DNA of 64,000 bases, from NCBI GenBank assembly GCA_014656175.1, contig BNBX01000006.1:186001-250000 (forward strand), read 5' to 3'. Position 1 is the first letter of the stretch, and each line of letters begins with the position of its first letter. The notes under the pieces were generated by a model that was given only the letters and a program-made list of their open reading frames with translations, was not told the DNA's origin and ran no database searches. The stretch comes from Streptomyces werraensis (GTDB lineage Bacteria; Actinomycetota; Actinomycetes; Streptomycetales; Streptomycetaceae). A program made the translations under genes and the position numbers. This document shows, piece after piece, positions 40,982 through 49,407 of the stretch.

Positions 40982-42169
40982 CTACAGCAGCCCTCGCCGT
41001 GCAAGGCTCCGCATCAGTGCCCCCACCCCGAACGTCCACGGCGGTGCCTCCTCGCTGGGCACCACCGTGTTGACCAGTGCGCCGAGCCGCGGGCTGGAGA
41101 TGCGCACGATGTCGCCGTACTCGTGGGTGAAGCCCTCACCCGGGGCCTTCCGGTCCTCCGTCGGGGCGAACAGGGTGCCCGTGAACAGTGCGAAGCCGTC
41201 CGGGTACTGGTGGTGGGCGCCGTACGTCGCGGACACCAGGTCCAGTACGTCGCGGCTGATCTCGCGCAGGGAACTGCTGCCCCTCAGCACGTAGCCGTCC
41301 GGTCCCTCGATGCGCAGGCCGATGTCGAGGTCGCGTACCGCGTCGATGCCGAAGCCGTCGTCGAGCAGGCGGACGAACGGGCCGATCGCGCAGGACGCGT
41401 TGTTGTCCTTGGCGCGGGACAGGAGGAGGGCGCTCCGGCCTTCGACGTCGCGGAGGTTGACGTCGTTGCCGAGGGTCGCGCCCCGTACCCGGCCGTGTGA
41501 GTCCACGACGAGGACCGCTTCCGGTTCGGGGTTGTTCCACACGGAGGCGCGGAGCACGCCGATGTCCGCGCCCGTACCGACGGCCGACAGTACGGGCGCC
41601 TTGGTGAACACCTCCGGGTCCGGTCCGATGCCGACCTCCAGGTACTGCGACCACAGCCCCTCGGCGACCAGCAGGTCCTTGACCTTCGCCGCCTCCGGCG
41701 AGCCGGGCCTGATGCCGTCGAGCCTGCCGCCCACCAACCGCACCACACGCTCCCGAACCCGCGCCGCCTGCGCCGGGTCACCACCCGTGCGTTCCTCGAT
41801 GACGCGTTCCAGCAGGCTCCGCGCGAAGGTGACTCCCGCCGCCTTGATGACCTGGAGGTCCACGGGGGCCAGCAGGTGCGGCACGTCAGATCGGCCGGGC
41901 CGGGCGGCCAGGAGGTCGTCCAGGCGCCAACGTCGTCCGCCGTCCGCCTCCCGTACCGCCTCCGCCGCGTCATCGCGTTCCAGCAGGGCGGAGACGGTGG
42001 GCGCGACGGGTGTCAGATCGACGACCTGATCGCCCCGCACGGCCGCCACGCACGGTCCGCCCGCCTCCGGGTCGTGGACGCGCGCGACGAGGGCGGCCCG
42101 GCCGGCGTCCTCCGGCAGGACGGAGCCGGCGGTGAGGACCGGACGGGGGCGTGCTGCTGCCGATTCCAC
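40982..42169 (-). CDS. FAH-family 2-keto-3-deoxy-pentonate dehydratase (XylX-like)
   Basis: 395 residues from GTG 42169, ten bases after AGGAG. The protein matches what I recall of Caulobacter XylX throughout: LLAPVDLQVIKAAGVTFARS, then GLWSQYLEVGIGPDPEVFTK, SVWNNPEPEAVLVVDSHGRV, GNDVNLRDVEGRSALLLSRA, and a C-terminus PWTFGVGALMRSLARRGLL. XylX converts 2-keto-3-deoxy-D-xylonate to 2-oxoglutarate semialdehyde with a bound metal. It is encoded 41 bases after the pentonate dehydratase that would supply its substrate. Whether the sugar is xylose or arabinose cannot be decided here. Confidence 0.85.
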   Translation of the reverse strand: MESAAARPRPVLTAGSVLPEDAGRAALVARVHDPEAGGPCVAAVRGDQVVDLTPVAPTVSALLERDDAAEAVREADGGRRWRLDDLLAARPGRSDVPHLLAPVDLQVIKAAGVTFARSLLERVIEERTGGDPAQAARVRERVVRLVGGRLDGIRPGSPEAAKVKDLLVAEGLWSQYLEVGIGPDPEVFTKAPVLSAVGTGADIGVLRASVWNNPEPEAVLVVDSHGRVRGATLGNDVNLRDVEGRSALLLSRAKDNNASCAIGPFVRLLDDGFGIDAVRDLDIGLRIEGPDGYVLRGSSSLREISRDVLDLVSATYGAHHQYPDGFALFTGTLFAPTEDRKAPGEGFTHEYGDIVRISSPRLGALVNTVVPSEEAPPWTFGVGALMRSLARRGLL

Positions 42170-42210
42170 GGTCGATGCTCTCCTCACGACAGAAGGGGCC
42201 CGGGTGTCAG

Positions 42211-43947
42211 TCAGTGGGAGTCCCGGGGGACCTCGTGGCCGCGTCCGCCGCGCAGGAATCCGAAGTCGGCGCCCCGGTCGGCCTGTTCGACGTGCTGGGT
42301 GTAGAGCCAGGTGTAGCCGCTCGTGTACCGCTCGGCGGGCGGTGTCCACTCCTGCCTGCGCCGGGCGAGCTCGGCGTCGTCCACGTCCAGGCGCAGGGTG
42401 CGGCCGGGGACGTCGAGGACGACGGGGTCCCCGTCGCGCACCAGGGCGAGGGGTCCGCCGACGGCCGCCTCCGGCGTCACGTGAAGGACGACCGTGCCGT
42501 ACCCGGTACCGCTCATCCGGCCGTCGCAGACGCGCACCATGTCGGTGACTCCGGCTTTCAACAGCTTCGCGGGCAGCGGCACGTTGGAGACCTCGGGCAT
42601 GCCCGGGTAGCCCTTGGGTCCGGCGTTGCGGATGACGATGACGGTGTTCTCGTCGACATCCAGACCGGGGTCGTCGGCGACCGCGTGGTACGCCTCGGGG
42701 GAGTCGAAGACGCGAGCCGGTCCCCGGTGGGTGAGCAGGTGCGGCGATGCGGCGGACTGCTTGATGACCGCTCCGTCCGGGCACAGGTTGCCGCGCAGGA
42801 CGGCGATGCCCGTGCCGGCCGGCTGGAAGGGCGCGTCGAGCGGGGTGATGACGTCGGAGTCGACGCGTTCGGCCTGAGCGGTGTTCTCGGCGACGGTGCG
42901 TCCGGTGACCGTGACCGGACCGCCGTGCAGCAGCCCGCCGCCGAGCAGTTCGGCCATCACGGCGGGCAGCCCGCCCGCGTAACAGAAGTCCTCCATCAGG
43001 TACGCGCCGCTCGGCATCAGGTTCACCAGCGTCGGCACCTCGCGGACCAGCCGGTCGAAGTCGTCCAGGCCGAGCTCGACGCCCACGCGTCCGGCGAGCG
43101 CCGTGAGATGGATGACGGCGTTGGTGGAGCCGCCGATGGCCGCGTTGACCCGGATCGCGTTCTCGAACGCCTCCCGCGTGAGGATCCGCGAGGGCCGCAG
43201 CTCCTCCTCCACCATGTCGACGATGCGCCGCCCCGCCGCCTGCGCGGTCTCCATCCGCCGCGAGTCGACCGCCGGCCAGGCCGCCGAGCCCGGCAGCTGC
43301 ATGCCGAGCGCCTCGGCCACGCACGCCATCGTCGAGGCCGTGCCCATCGTCATGCAGTGACCGTTCGAGCGCGCCATGCACCCCTCGGCGAAGAAGCACT
43401 CCTCCTCGGTCATCCGCCCGGTCTTCAGGTCCTCCTCGAACTTCCACACATGGGTGCCCGAACCCACGTCCTGGCCGCGGTACTTGCCGTTGAGCATCGG
43501 CCCGCCGGTCACCATCACCGCGGGCAGGTCGACGCTCGCGGCGCCCATCAGCATGGCGGGGGTCGTCTTGTCGCAGCCGGACAGCAGCACCACCCCGTCG
43601 AGCGGGTTGGCGCGGATCAGTTCCTCGACCTCCATCGCCATGAGGTTGCGGTACAGCATGGCCGTCGGGCGCATCAGCGTCTCGCCGGTCGCCATGGTGG
43701 GGAACTGCAGGGGCAGGCCGCCCGCCTGCCACACCCCGCGCTTCACGGCCTCCGCGACACGCGTCAAGTGCGCGTTGCACGGCGCGAGTTCGGACGCGCT
43801 GGTCGCGATGCCGATGACCGGACGTCCGTCGAACACCTCGTGCCCGAAGCCCTGGTTGCGCATCCACGAGCGGTACAGCATCCCGCTGCGTCCTCGCGCG
43901 CCGAACCAGGCCTGACTGCGGCGGTTCGAGTTCCGACGGTCGGTCAT
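42211..43947 (-). CDS. IlvD/Edd-family pentonate dehydratase (L-arabinonate/D-xylonate type)
   Basis: 578 residues from ATG 43947. An Fe-S and Mg dependent sugar-acid dehydratase. Cysteines for the cluster are in ELAPCNAHL, LLSGCDKTTPA and SNGHCMTMGTASTM. SGYTWLYTQHVEQADRGADF near the C-terminus is very close to the L-arabinonate dehydratase I remember from Rhizobium (579 residues), more so than to Caulobacter XylD. It makes the 2-keto-3-deoxy acid used by the next gene. The divergent GntR gene and a 15-bp palindrome lie directly upstream, so the two-gene operon is probably induced by the sugar acid. Confidence 0.87.
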   Translation of the reverse strand: MTDRRNSNRRSQAWFGARGRSGMLYRSWMRNQGFGHEVFDGRPVIGIATSASELAPCNAHLTRVAEAVKRGVWQAGGLPLQFPTMATGETLMRPTAMLYRNLMAMEVEELIRANPLDGVVLLSGCDKTTPAMLMGAASVDLPAVMVTGGPMLNGKYRGQDVGSGTHVWKFEEDLKTGRMTEEECFFAEGCMARSNGHCMTMGTASTMACVAEALGMQLPGSAAWPAVDSRRMETAQAAGRRIVDMVEEELRPSRILTREAFENAIRVNAAIGGSTNAVIHLTALAGRVGVELGLDDFDRLVREVPTLVNLMPSGAYLMEDFCYAGGLPAVMAELLGGGLLHGGPVTVTGRTVAENTAQAERVDSDVITPLDAPFQPAGTGIAVLRGNLCPDGAVIKQSAASPHLLTHRGPARVFDSPEAYHAVADDPGLDVDENTVIVIRNAGPKGYPGMPEVSNVPLPAKLLKAGVTDMVRVCDGRMSGTGYGTVVLHVTPEAAVGGPLALVRDGDPVVLDVPGRTLRLDVDDAELARRRQEWTPPAERYTSGYTWLYTQHVEQADRGADFGFLRGGRGHEVPRDSH

Positions 43948-44028
43948 GTGCACACTCCCGTGGCTCCGGCGTCGTCCGCTGTGCGGATGGGGCGTGGCCG
44001 AGGCGCGGGCCCCGCTACCCTGGACCTC

Positions 44029-44043
44029 AATCATTAAATGATT
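44029..44043. promoter_or_regulatory. GntR operator AATCATT-A-AATGATT
   Basis: A perfect 15-bp inverted repeat with one central base, in the 102-base gap between the divergent pentonate operon and the gntR gene. It lies seven bases before the gntR ATG. It is strikingly AT-rich for this genome. Confidence 0.78.
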
Positions 44044-44049
44044 CGATGA

Positions 44050-44805
44050 ATGGCGTCCAGGGGGTGGGCGGAGATCGACACGAACTTCCCGACCATGCAA
44101 CAGCGCGTGGCCGACGAACTCGGACGGCGCATCGTGGCCGGCGTGTGGCAGCCGGGCGATCCACTGCCGGTCGAGGACGCCCTCGCGTCGGAGATCGGCG
44201 TGAGCCGCGGGGTGCTGCGGGAGGCGGTCAAGTCGCTGGTGGCCAAGGGCGTGCTGCGCGTGCGGCCACGCACCGGCACGCGTGTGCTGCCCCCGGACCA
44301 CTGGAACCACCTGGATCCGGACGTCCTGCGCTGGAAGCAGGCCGGTGACGCGGCGGCCCTGCTGCGCGACACGGGCGAACTGCGCCGCATCGTCGAACCC
44401 GAGGCGGCCCGCCTGGCCGCCGAACGGGCCGGCCCCGACGACGTACGTGCCCTCAACGACGCCCTGGCCGCGATGGAGGCCGCGGCGGCGTCACCCGAGC
44501 GCGGCGGCTACGTCGAGGCCGACATCGCCTTCCACCGGGCCCTGCTGGACGCCGGCGGCAACAGGCTGCTCGGCTCCCTGGGCCGCGCCGTGGAGATCGC
44601 GTTGCAGCACAGCTTCGACATCAGCACACAGACCCCGGGCGCGGCGGAGGCCTCGCTGCCGGGCCACCGCGCCGTCGTCCGGGCCGTCGAGGCCCGTGAC
44701 CCGGACGCCGCAGCGGCGGCCGCGCTGCGGATCATCGAGGCGGCCCAGCAGGAGATCTCCCGGTCGCCGGGAAGGCCGGACGGGACGGACGGGCACACCT
44801 CGTGA
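44050..44805 (+). CDS. GntR-family (FadR subfamily) regulator of the pentonate operon
   Basis: 251 residues from ATG 44050. The winged helix is at about 17-75 (RVADELGRRIVAGVWQPGDP, then ASEIGVSRGVLREAVKSL and VRPRTGTRVLP). The C-terminal FCD domain has the helix and His pattern of metal/carboxylate binding (FHRALLDAGGNRLL, LPGHRAVVRAVEARD). FadR-type GntR proteins commonly bind sugar acids. It is divergent from the dehydratase genes across a perfect palindrome, so it is most likely their repressor. Confidence 0.9.
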   Translation: MASRGWAEIDTNFPTMQQRVADELGRRIVAGVWQPGDPLPVEDALASEIGVSRGVLREAVKSLVAKGVLRVRPRTGTRVLPPDHWNHLDPDVLRWKQAGDAAALLRDTGELRRIVEPEAARLAAERAGPDDVRALNDALAAMEAAAASPERGGYVEADIAFHRALLDAGGNRLLGSLGRAVEIALQHSFDISTQTPGAAEASLPGHRAVVRAVEARDPDAAAAAALRIIEAAQQEISRSPGRPDGTDGHTS

Positions 44806-44820
44806 CGCGCGGGGAAGGGA

Positions 44821-44848
44821 AGCGGCACCGTGGGGGATCGGTGCCGCT
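44821..44848 (+). terminator. Terminator after gntR
   Basis: AGCGGCACCG (44821-44830) pairs perfectly with 44839-44848 around an eight-base loop, 16 bases after the gntR stop. Confidence 0.75.
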
Positions 44849-45008
44849 CCACTCCGAGCATGCCCCGCACACCCGTCGGCCTCCGCCTCGGACCCGCTCA
44901 CCTCGGCGTACAGCACGTACGGGGACCTGTCGGCAACCCGGACCGCAGCCCGGGGGGAATCGCCGTGCGGGCCGCGTCGAGGGGCGTCCGGTGGGTACCC
45001 GCACCGGC

Positions 45009-45545
45009 ATGTTCAAGCGCGCGCTGTGGCAGGGACTGATCGCCGGCACCGCCGGAGGCGTCGTGATGACCCTCGGCGAGAAACTCGAGCAGGCCGTCAC
45101 CGGACGACCCGACTCGCACGTGCCCGCCCGGGTCCTGCAACGCCTGTCCGGTCTGCCGGAGCACCCCGGCAAGCAGCCGCTGCCCGTCAACTGGGCCATG
45201 CATTTCGGCCAGGCCGCCGCTCTCGGCGTGCTGCGCTCGGTCATGGCCCACGCGGGACTGCGCGGACCGCTCGCCTCGGCGAAGTTCACCGTCGTACGTC
45301 TCACCAACGACCAGATCCTCGAGAACGCCACCGGGGTCGGCGCGCCGCCGCCCACCTGGCCGCGGGGGGAGCTGGCCGTCGACGTCCTGCACAAGACCGT
45401 CTACGCCTTCGTCACCGGCGTGGTCGCCGATGCCCTGGCCCGCCGGAGCAGCGGCCTCGGACCCGGGCAGCGTCACGCCGCTCTGCGCCCCGGCCGCCGT
45501 CCCGGTGTCGGACCGCTGCCCCGCGGCGAGGCGTACGGCAGGTGA
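45009..45545 (+). CDS. Hypothetical membrane-associated protein
   Basis: 178 residues from ATG 45009; the frame is open further upstream, but that part is low-complexity and lacks a ribosome-binding site. It starts FKRALWQGLIAGTAGGVVMT, a probable membrane helix, and has weaker hydrophobic stretches (NWAMHFGQAAALGVLRSVMA, and TVYAFVTGVVADALAR near the end). The pattern resembles small Streptomyces membrane proteins of unknown role. The last 25 residues are basic and disordered. Confidence 0.62.
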   Translation: MFKRALWQGLIAGTAGGVVMTLGEKLEQAVTGRPDSHVPARVLQRLSGLPEHPGKQPLPVNWAMHFGQAAALGVLRSVMAHAGLRGPLASAKFTVVRLTNDQILENATGVGAPPPTWPRGELAVDVLHKTVYAFVTGVVADALARRSSGLGPGQRHAALRPGRRPGVGPLPRGEAYGR

Positions 45546-45566
45546 CCTCAGGGGCCCGTGCCCCGG

Positions 45567-46205
45567 CTACTCGGGCCACGCCGAGTTCTGGATGACGTCG
45601 ACGAAGTCGATACGGCGGAAACCGGGGACGAAGTGCTCCAGGACGTCGGCGTTGACCGTGCCGAAGGTGGTGCCGGGGCGGTGCCTGAAGCCGTCGGTGA
45701 ACGCCTGGAGGATCTGGCGCTTGAAGTCCGGCCGGGGGTGTGCGGCGGTGACCTCGTCGATCTGTGCGCGGGTGATGTTGTCCAGGTTCAGGCCCAGGAC
45801 GTCCGTCTCCACGCCCGCGGTCGTGGCCGCGACCTCGGGGGCCATCTTGTACGGCACCTCCGGGGTGGTGTGCAGGGCGACGGCCGTCCACACCGTGTTC
45901 GCGTCGGCCTCGGACAGTCCGTGGCTCAGCAGGAAGGCACGGGCCTGGTCGGCGCCGTCCATCTCGAACCGCTGGTCGTCGGAGCGGTACGGCTCCACCA
46001 GGCCGGTGTCGTGGAACAGGGCGGCCACGTAGAGCAGTTCGGGGTCGGGGGTGAGCCCGCGCGCGGCGGCCTGGAGGCTGCCGAACAGGAACACCCGACG
46101 GGAGTGGTGGTAGATCAGCGGCGGGGTGGTGTCGCGGATCAGCTCGGTCGCCTCCCGCGTCAGGGTGCTGTCCGGGATCGCGACACCGGCGATCTTCTCG
46201 CTCAT
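45567..46205 (-). CDS. HD-domain protein, possible phosphohydrolase or hydratase
   Basis: 212 residues from ATG 46205. An HD metal-binding core is visible: YHHSRRVF supplies the first His, and LYVAALFHDTGL supplies the His-Asp doublet. AVALHTTPEV follows as the third region. The arrangement resembles the HD group that includes cyanamide hydratase, though the substrate here is unknown. It lies 171 bases downstream of a GlxA-type regulator gene on the same strand and is its most likely target. Confidence 0.8.
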   Translation of the reverse strand: MSEKIAGVAIPDSTLTREATELIRDTTPPLIYHHSRRVFLFGSLQAAARGLTPDPELLYVAALFHDTGLVEPYRSDDQRFEMDGADQARAFLLSHGLSEADANTVWTAVALHTTPEVPYKMAPEVAATTAGVETDVLGLNLDNITRAQIDEVTAAHPRPDFKRQILQAFTDGFRHRPGTTFGTVNADVLEHFVPGFRRIDFVDVIQNSAWPE

Positions 46206-46376
46206 GACTGCCTCCAAGGTGTTGTGGGTGACCGGAACACCTCCAGCCTGCGACGACGGACCCGCCCGCTGCCGCTCACGGACGGCCGACAACCCCTCGG
46301 AAACGGACACCGGGCCCCGCGGCCGCACCGGGACACCGAAGCCCGGCGCCCGTACCGGACACCGAGGCCCGAGCGG

Positions 46377-47348
46377 TCAGGACGCGTCCGCCCTCGTCGA
46401 GGCGAACCGCTGCCGGTACCGCGTAGGAGACACCCCCAGATGGCGTGCGAAGGCCCGCCGCAGACTCTCGTAGCTGGGGAAACCGGAACGGGCCGCCGCC
46501 TCCGTCGCGTTGTGCCCCGCGTCCAGCAGGGCCTTCGCCATGTCGAAGCGGATCAGCTCCACGTACCTCATCGGCGTGGTGTCCAGCTCCGCGCGGAACA
46601 GCCGGGTCAGATGGCGCGGACTCACCCGGACGCGCGCCGCGAGGGAATCCACCGTGTGGTCGCCCGTCGGGTCCGCCTGCACCGCGTCCTGCACGAGCCG
46701 CAGCACGGGTGTCTGCGGGGCGGGTCCCTGGAGCGATGCGGAGAACTGCGACTGACCGCCCGCGCGCTGCATGTACACCACCAGCGAGCGGGCGACACCG
46801 CGCGTCAGATCGGGCCCGTGGTCGTCCTCCACGAGGGCCAGCGCCAGGTCGATGCCCGCGGTGACTCCGGCCGAGGTGTACGTGTCGCCGTCCCTGACGA
46901 AGATCGCGTCGGGTTCCACGCGGGCGGCCGGGTGGCGGCGGGCCAGCAGCGCGGTGTGCTGCCAGTGCGTCGTGGCCCGCCTGCCGTCGAGCAGACCGGC
47001 CGCGCCGAGCACGAAGGCTCCCGTGCAGATCGACGCGACCCTGCCCGCCCGTGCGGCCAGCCCCGCCGCGGCAGAGCTGAGCTCGGTGCCGACGGGGGAG
47101 GTGGGCAGCGCGTCGCCGCCGACCACCAGGAAGGTGTCGAAGGCGGGGGCGTCCAGCGCGTCCGCGTCGGCCGGTACCGGCACGCCGATCGACGACCGCG
47201 CCGGCTTCCCGCCGACCGAGACGATGCTCAGCCGGTAGGCGGCGCCGAACCGGTTCGCCTCGCTGAACACCTCGGCGGGGCCGGAGAGGTCCAGCATCTT
47301 CATCCCGTCGAAGACCAGCACCCCGACGTGGTGCTCCCGCCGCTCCAT
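46377..47348 (-). CDS. GlxA-family regulator (DJ-1/PfpI domain plus AraC helix-turn-helix)
   Basis: 323 residues from ATG 47348. The N-terminal DJ-1-like domain (about 5-175) keeps a Cys at the nucleophile elbow (VASICTGAFVLGAAGLLDG), and the C-terminal AraC domain (about 220-318) has two helix-turn-helix units (DSLAARVRVSPRHLTRLFRA, then AARSGFPSYESLRRAFARHL). GlxA members sense small metabolites through the DJ-1 fold. Control of the adjacent HD-domain gene is inferred from position. Confidence 0.9.
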   Translation of the reverse strand: MERREHHVGVLVFDGMKMLDLSGPAEVFSEANRFGAAYRLSIVSVGGKPARSSIGVPVPADADALDAPAFDTFLVVGGDALPTSPVGTELSSAAAGLAARAGRVASICTGAFVLGAAGLLDGRRATTHWQHTALLARRHPAARVEPDAIFVRDGDTYTSAGVTAGIDLALALVEDDHGPDLTRGVARSLVVYMQRAGGQSQFSASLQGPAPQTPVLRLVQDAVQADPTGDHTVDSLAARVRVSPRHLTRLFRAELDTTPMRYVELIRFDMAKALLDAGHNATEAAARSGFPSYESLRRAFARHLGVSPTRYRQRFASTRADAS

Positions 47349-47558
47349 CCGCCCTCACCCCGCACACCCGCTCACGGCTGCCCGCACCCGGGAAACCTGG
47401 TCACCGGCATTCTCCTCCGTCCGCGGGCTGCGCCCGGTCACACCGAGGAGGCCGCCTGGGCGGCGCGCCGCGTGACCTGTTGAGCCTCCCGCGCGGTCCG
47501 TCCGCCCACTGCGGGAAGGCCGGGTGTCGCGGGGGCACGGGGCGGTGCGGGACGACAG

Positions 47559-47599
47559 CGGCCCCGCCCCGGCGCCCGTGAGGGGCCGGAGCGGGGCCG
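47559..47599 (-). terminator. Terminator after the alpha/beta hydrolase gene
   Basis: CGGCCCCGC (47559-47567) and GCGGGGCCG (47591-47599) form a perfect 9-bp outer stem with additional inner pairing. It lies 16 bases past the minus-strand stop. The rest of 47349-47614 holds no gene I can support. Confidence 0.6.
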
Positions 47600-47614
47600 A
47601 CCGGTCACCGCCCG

Positions 47615-48445
47615 CTACGACTTGAGCCACTCCAGGATGTCGTTGTTCAGCTCGTCGGGATAGACCGACAACATGCCGTGCGGATAGTCCTCGTAGCTCT
47701 TCAGCGTGCCGTTCTTCAGGAGCTTCACCGTCAGCGGCGCCGCGTCGTCGTACGGCACGATCTGGTCGTCCGTGCCGTGCATGACCAGCACCGGAACCTC
47801 GATCTTCTTCAGGTCCTCGGTGAAGTCGGTCTCCGAGAAGGCCTTGATGCACTCGTAGTGGGCGTTCGCCGCGCCCGTCATCCCCTGCCGCCACCAGTTG
47901 TCGATCAGCCCCTGGGAGACCTCCGCGCCCGGCCGGTTGAAGCCGTAGAACGGGCCGGAGGCGATCTCGATGTAGAGCTGGGCGCGGTTGGCGGCGAGTT
48001 GGCTGCGGAACCCGTCGAAGACCTCGATCGGCGTGCCGCCCGGGTTGCTCTCGGACTTGACCATGACGGGCGGCACCGCGCCCGCGAGCACCGCCTTCGC
48101 GACACGGCCCGGCTTGGCGCGCGCCACGTACCGCGCCACCTCGCCGCCGCCGGTGGAGTGCCCGATGTGCACGGCGTCGCGCAGGTCGAGCGCGTCGGTC
48201 AGCGCCGCGACGTCGGCCGCGTACGTGTCCATCTCGTGCCCGCCGGCCGTCTGGTCGGAGCGTCCGTGGCCACGCCGGTCGTGGGCGATCACCCGGTAGC
48301 CGTGCTGCAGGAAGAACAGCATCTGGGCGTCCCAGTCGTCGGAGCTGAGCGGCCAGCCGTGGTGGAAGACGAGGGGCTGTCCGTCGCGCGGACCCCAGTC
48401 CTTGTAGAAGATGACCGTCCCGTCAGAAGTCGTCACCGTGCCCAT
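47615..48445 (-). CDS. Alpha/beta hydrolase of the non-haem haloperoxidase family
   Basis: 276 residues from ATG 48445. Family signature: FYKDWGPRDGQPLVFHHGWP at the N-terminus, with Ser 97 in HIGHSTGGGEVARYVAR, Asp in MHGTDDQIVPYDDA and His in YPHGMLSVYPDELN. This triad belongs to the cofactor-free chloroperoxidases/perhydrolases known from Streptomyces. The natural role is probably ester or lactone hydrolysis; halogenation is a side activity. It is cytosolic, and divergent from a DUF998 gene across 236 bases. Confidence 0.9.
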   Translation of the reverse strand: MGTVTTSDGTVIFYKDWGPRDGQPLVFHHGWPLSSDDWDAQMLFFLQHGYRVIAHDRRGHGRSDQTAGGHEMDTYAADVAALTDALDLRDAVHIGHSTGGGEVARYVARAKPGRVAKAVLAGAVPPVMVKSESNPGGTPIEVFDGFRSQLAANRAQLYIEIASGPFYGFNRPGAEVSQGLIDNWWRQGMTGAANAHYECIKAFSETDFTEDLKKIEVPVLVMHGTDDQIVPYDDAAPLTVKLLKNGTLKSYEDYPHGMLSVYPDELNNDILEWLKS

Positions 48446-48681
48446 GGTTGGTCCTCCGCATGATGGGGCTGAGGCGGCCGGGCCGGTACGCGACCGCCGG
48501 CGCGCGGCAGGGCGCGCGGGCGGATTCCGGCCGGCCGGAGGGACTGCGGCCGCAGCTCGGACCCACGGCCGGATGCACGGCAATCACCTTACGCCGATGA
48601 GACGAACCGCTCATCTCGGGATGTGTCGGATGAGGTCGAATTGGGACGGTGCGGGTGGATTGATCCGCATAAGGTGGTCCG

Positions 48682-49320
48682 ATGCTGCTTGTTCCCAGGT
48701 GGGTCCTGTTCTCGTCGGGGTGCGCGCCGGTGCTGTTGATCGCGGGCTGGGTGATCTCGGCGGCACTGGAGGGGTCGGGCTACGACCCGGTGACCCAGAC
48801 GATCAGCGTCCTTGCGGCGTACGGCGCCTCGGGCTCCTGGGTGATGACCGGGGCGTTCCTCGCCGTGGGCGTCTGTCATCTGCTCACCGCGTGGGGACTG
48901 CGGGCGGCCGCGGCGGCGGGCCGGGCGGCGCTGGCCGGCGGGGGAGTGGCCGCACTGGTCGTGGCGATGGTCCCCGCCCCGAGCAGCGGAGGCTCACTGA
49001 GGCATGGATCGGTGGCCGCCGTCGGCTTCACGCTGCTCGCCCTGTGGCCCGTCCTCGCCGCGACCGCGGGCAGCGCCACGCCGTGGGCCCTGCGGCCGCT
49101 GCCGTCCTTCGCGGCGACCACCGTGATGGTCGCGGGAGCGGTGTGGTTCCTCGTCGAGATGCACCGCCACGGCATGGCGGGCGTCGCCGAACGCGTGGTG
49201 ACGGCCGTGCAGTCGCTGTGGCCGTTCGTCGTGGTCCTGTCGTGCCTGCGGCACCGCGCGGGGCGGCGCGCGGAACCGTCCGTCGGACCGGATCACACGC
49301 GGAACCGTGCACGTGACTGA
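48682..49320 (+). CDS. DUF998-like membrane protein
   Basis: 212 residues from ATG 48682. Five or six hydrophobic helices: about 8-28, 53-75, 82-98, 111-130, 142-160 and 178-190. TQTISVLAAYGASGSWVMTG after the first helix fits the DUF998 pattern. A CATAAG ten bases ahead may be a -10 for a nearly leaderless mRNA. Function unknown. Confidence 0.75.
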   Translation: MLLVPRWVLFSSGCAPVLLIAGWVISAALEGSGYDPVTQTISVLAAYGASGSWVMTGAFLAVGVCHLLTAWGLRAAAAAGRAALAGGGVAALVVAMVPAPSSGGSLRHGSVAAVGFTLLALWPVLAATAGSATPWALRPLPSFAATTVMVAGAVWFLVEMHRHGMAGVAERVVTAVQSLWPFVVVLSCLRHRAGRRAEPSVGPDHTRNRARD

Positions 49321-49407
49321 CCGGACCGGAGGAACGGCGAGCTGCCCACGGGCCCGGACGACCGCCTCCTCGGCGCTCGCATCGCGCCGCAGCTCCGCGT
49401 GCGCACG

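Noticed and set aside
40982..43867. One 961-residue fusion of dehydratase and FAH protein
   Set aside because: The first 560 residues are a shifted frame of the dehydratase. The two proteins are separate genes starting at 43947 and 42169.
33899..44028. An ATPase gene for the MalEFG-type importers within either sugar locus
   Set aside because: The only sugar-importer ATPase in the window is the tandem YtfR-like one, which belongs to a different transporter class. A shared MsiK-type protein elsewhere is the family norm.
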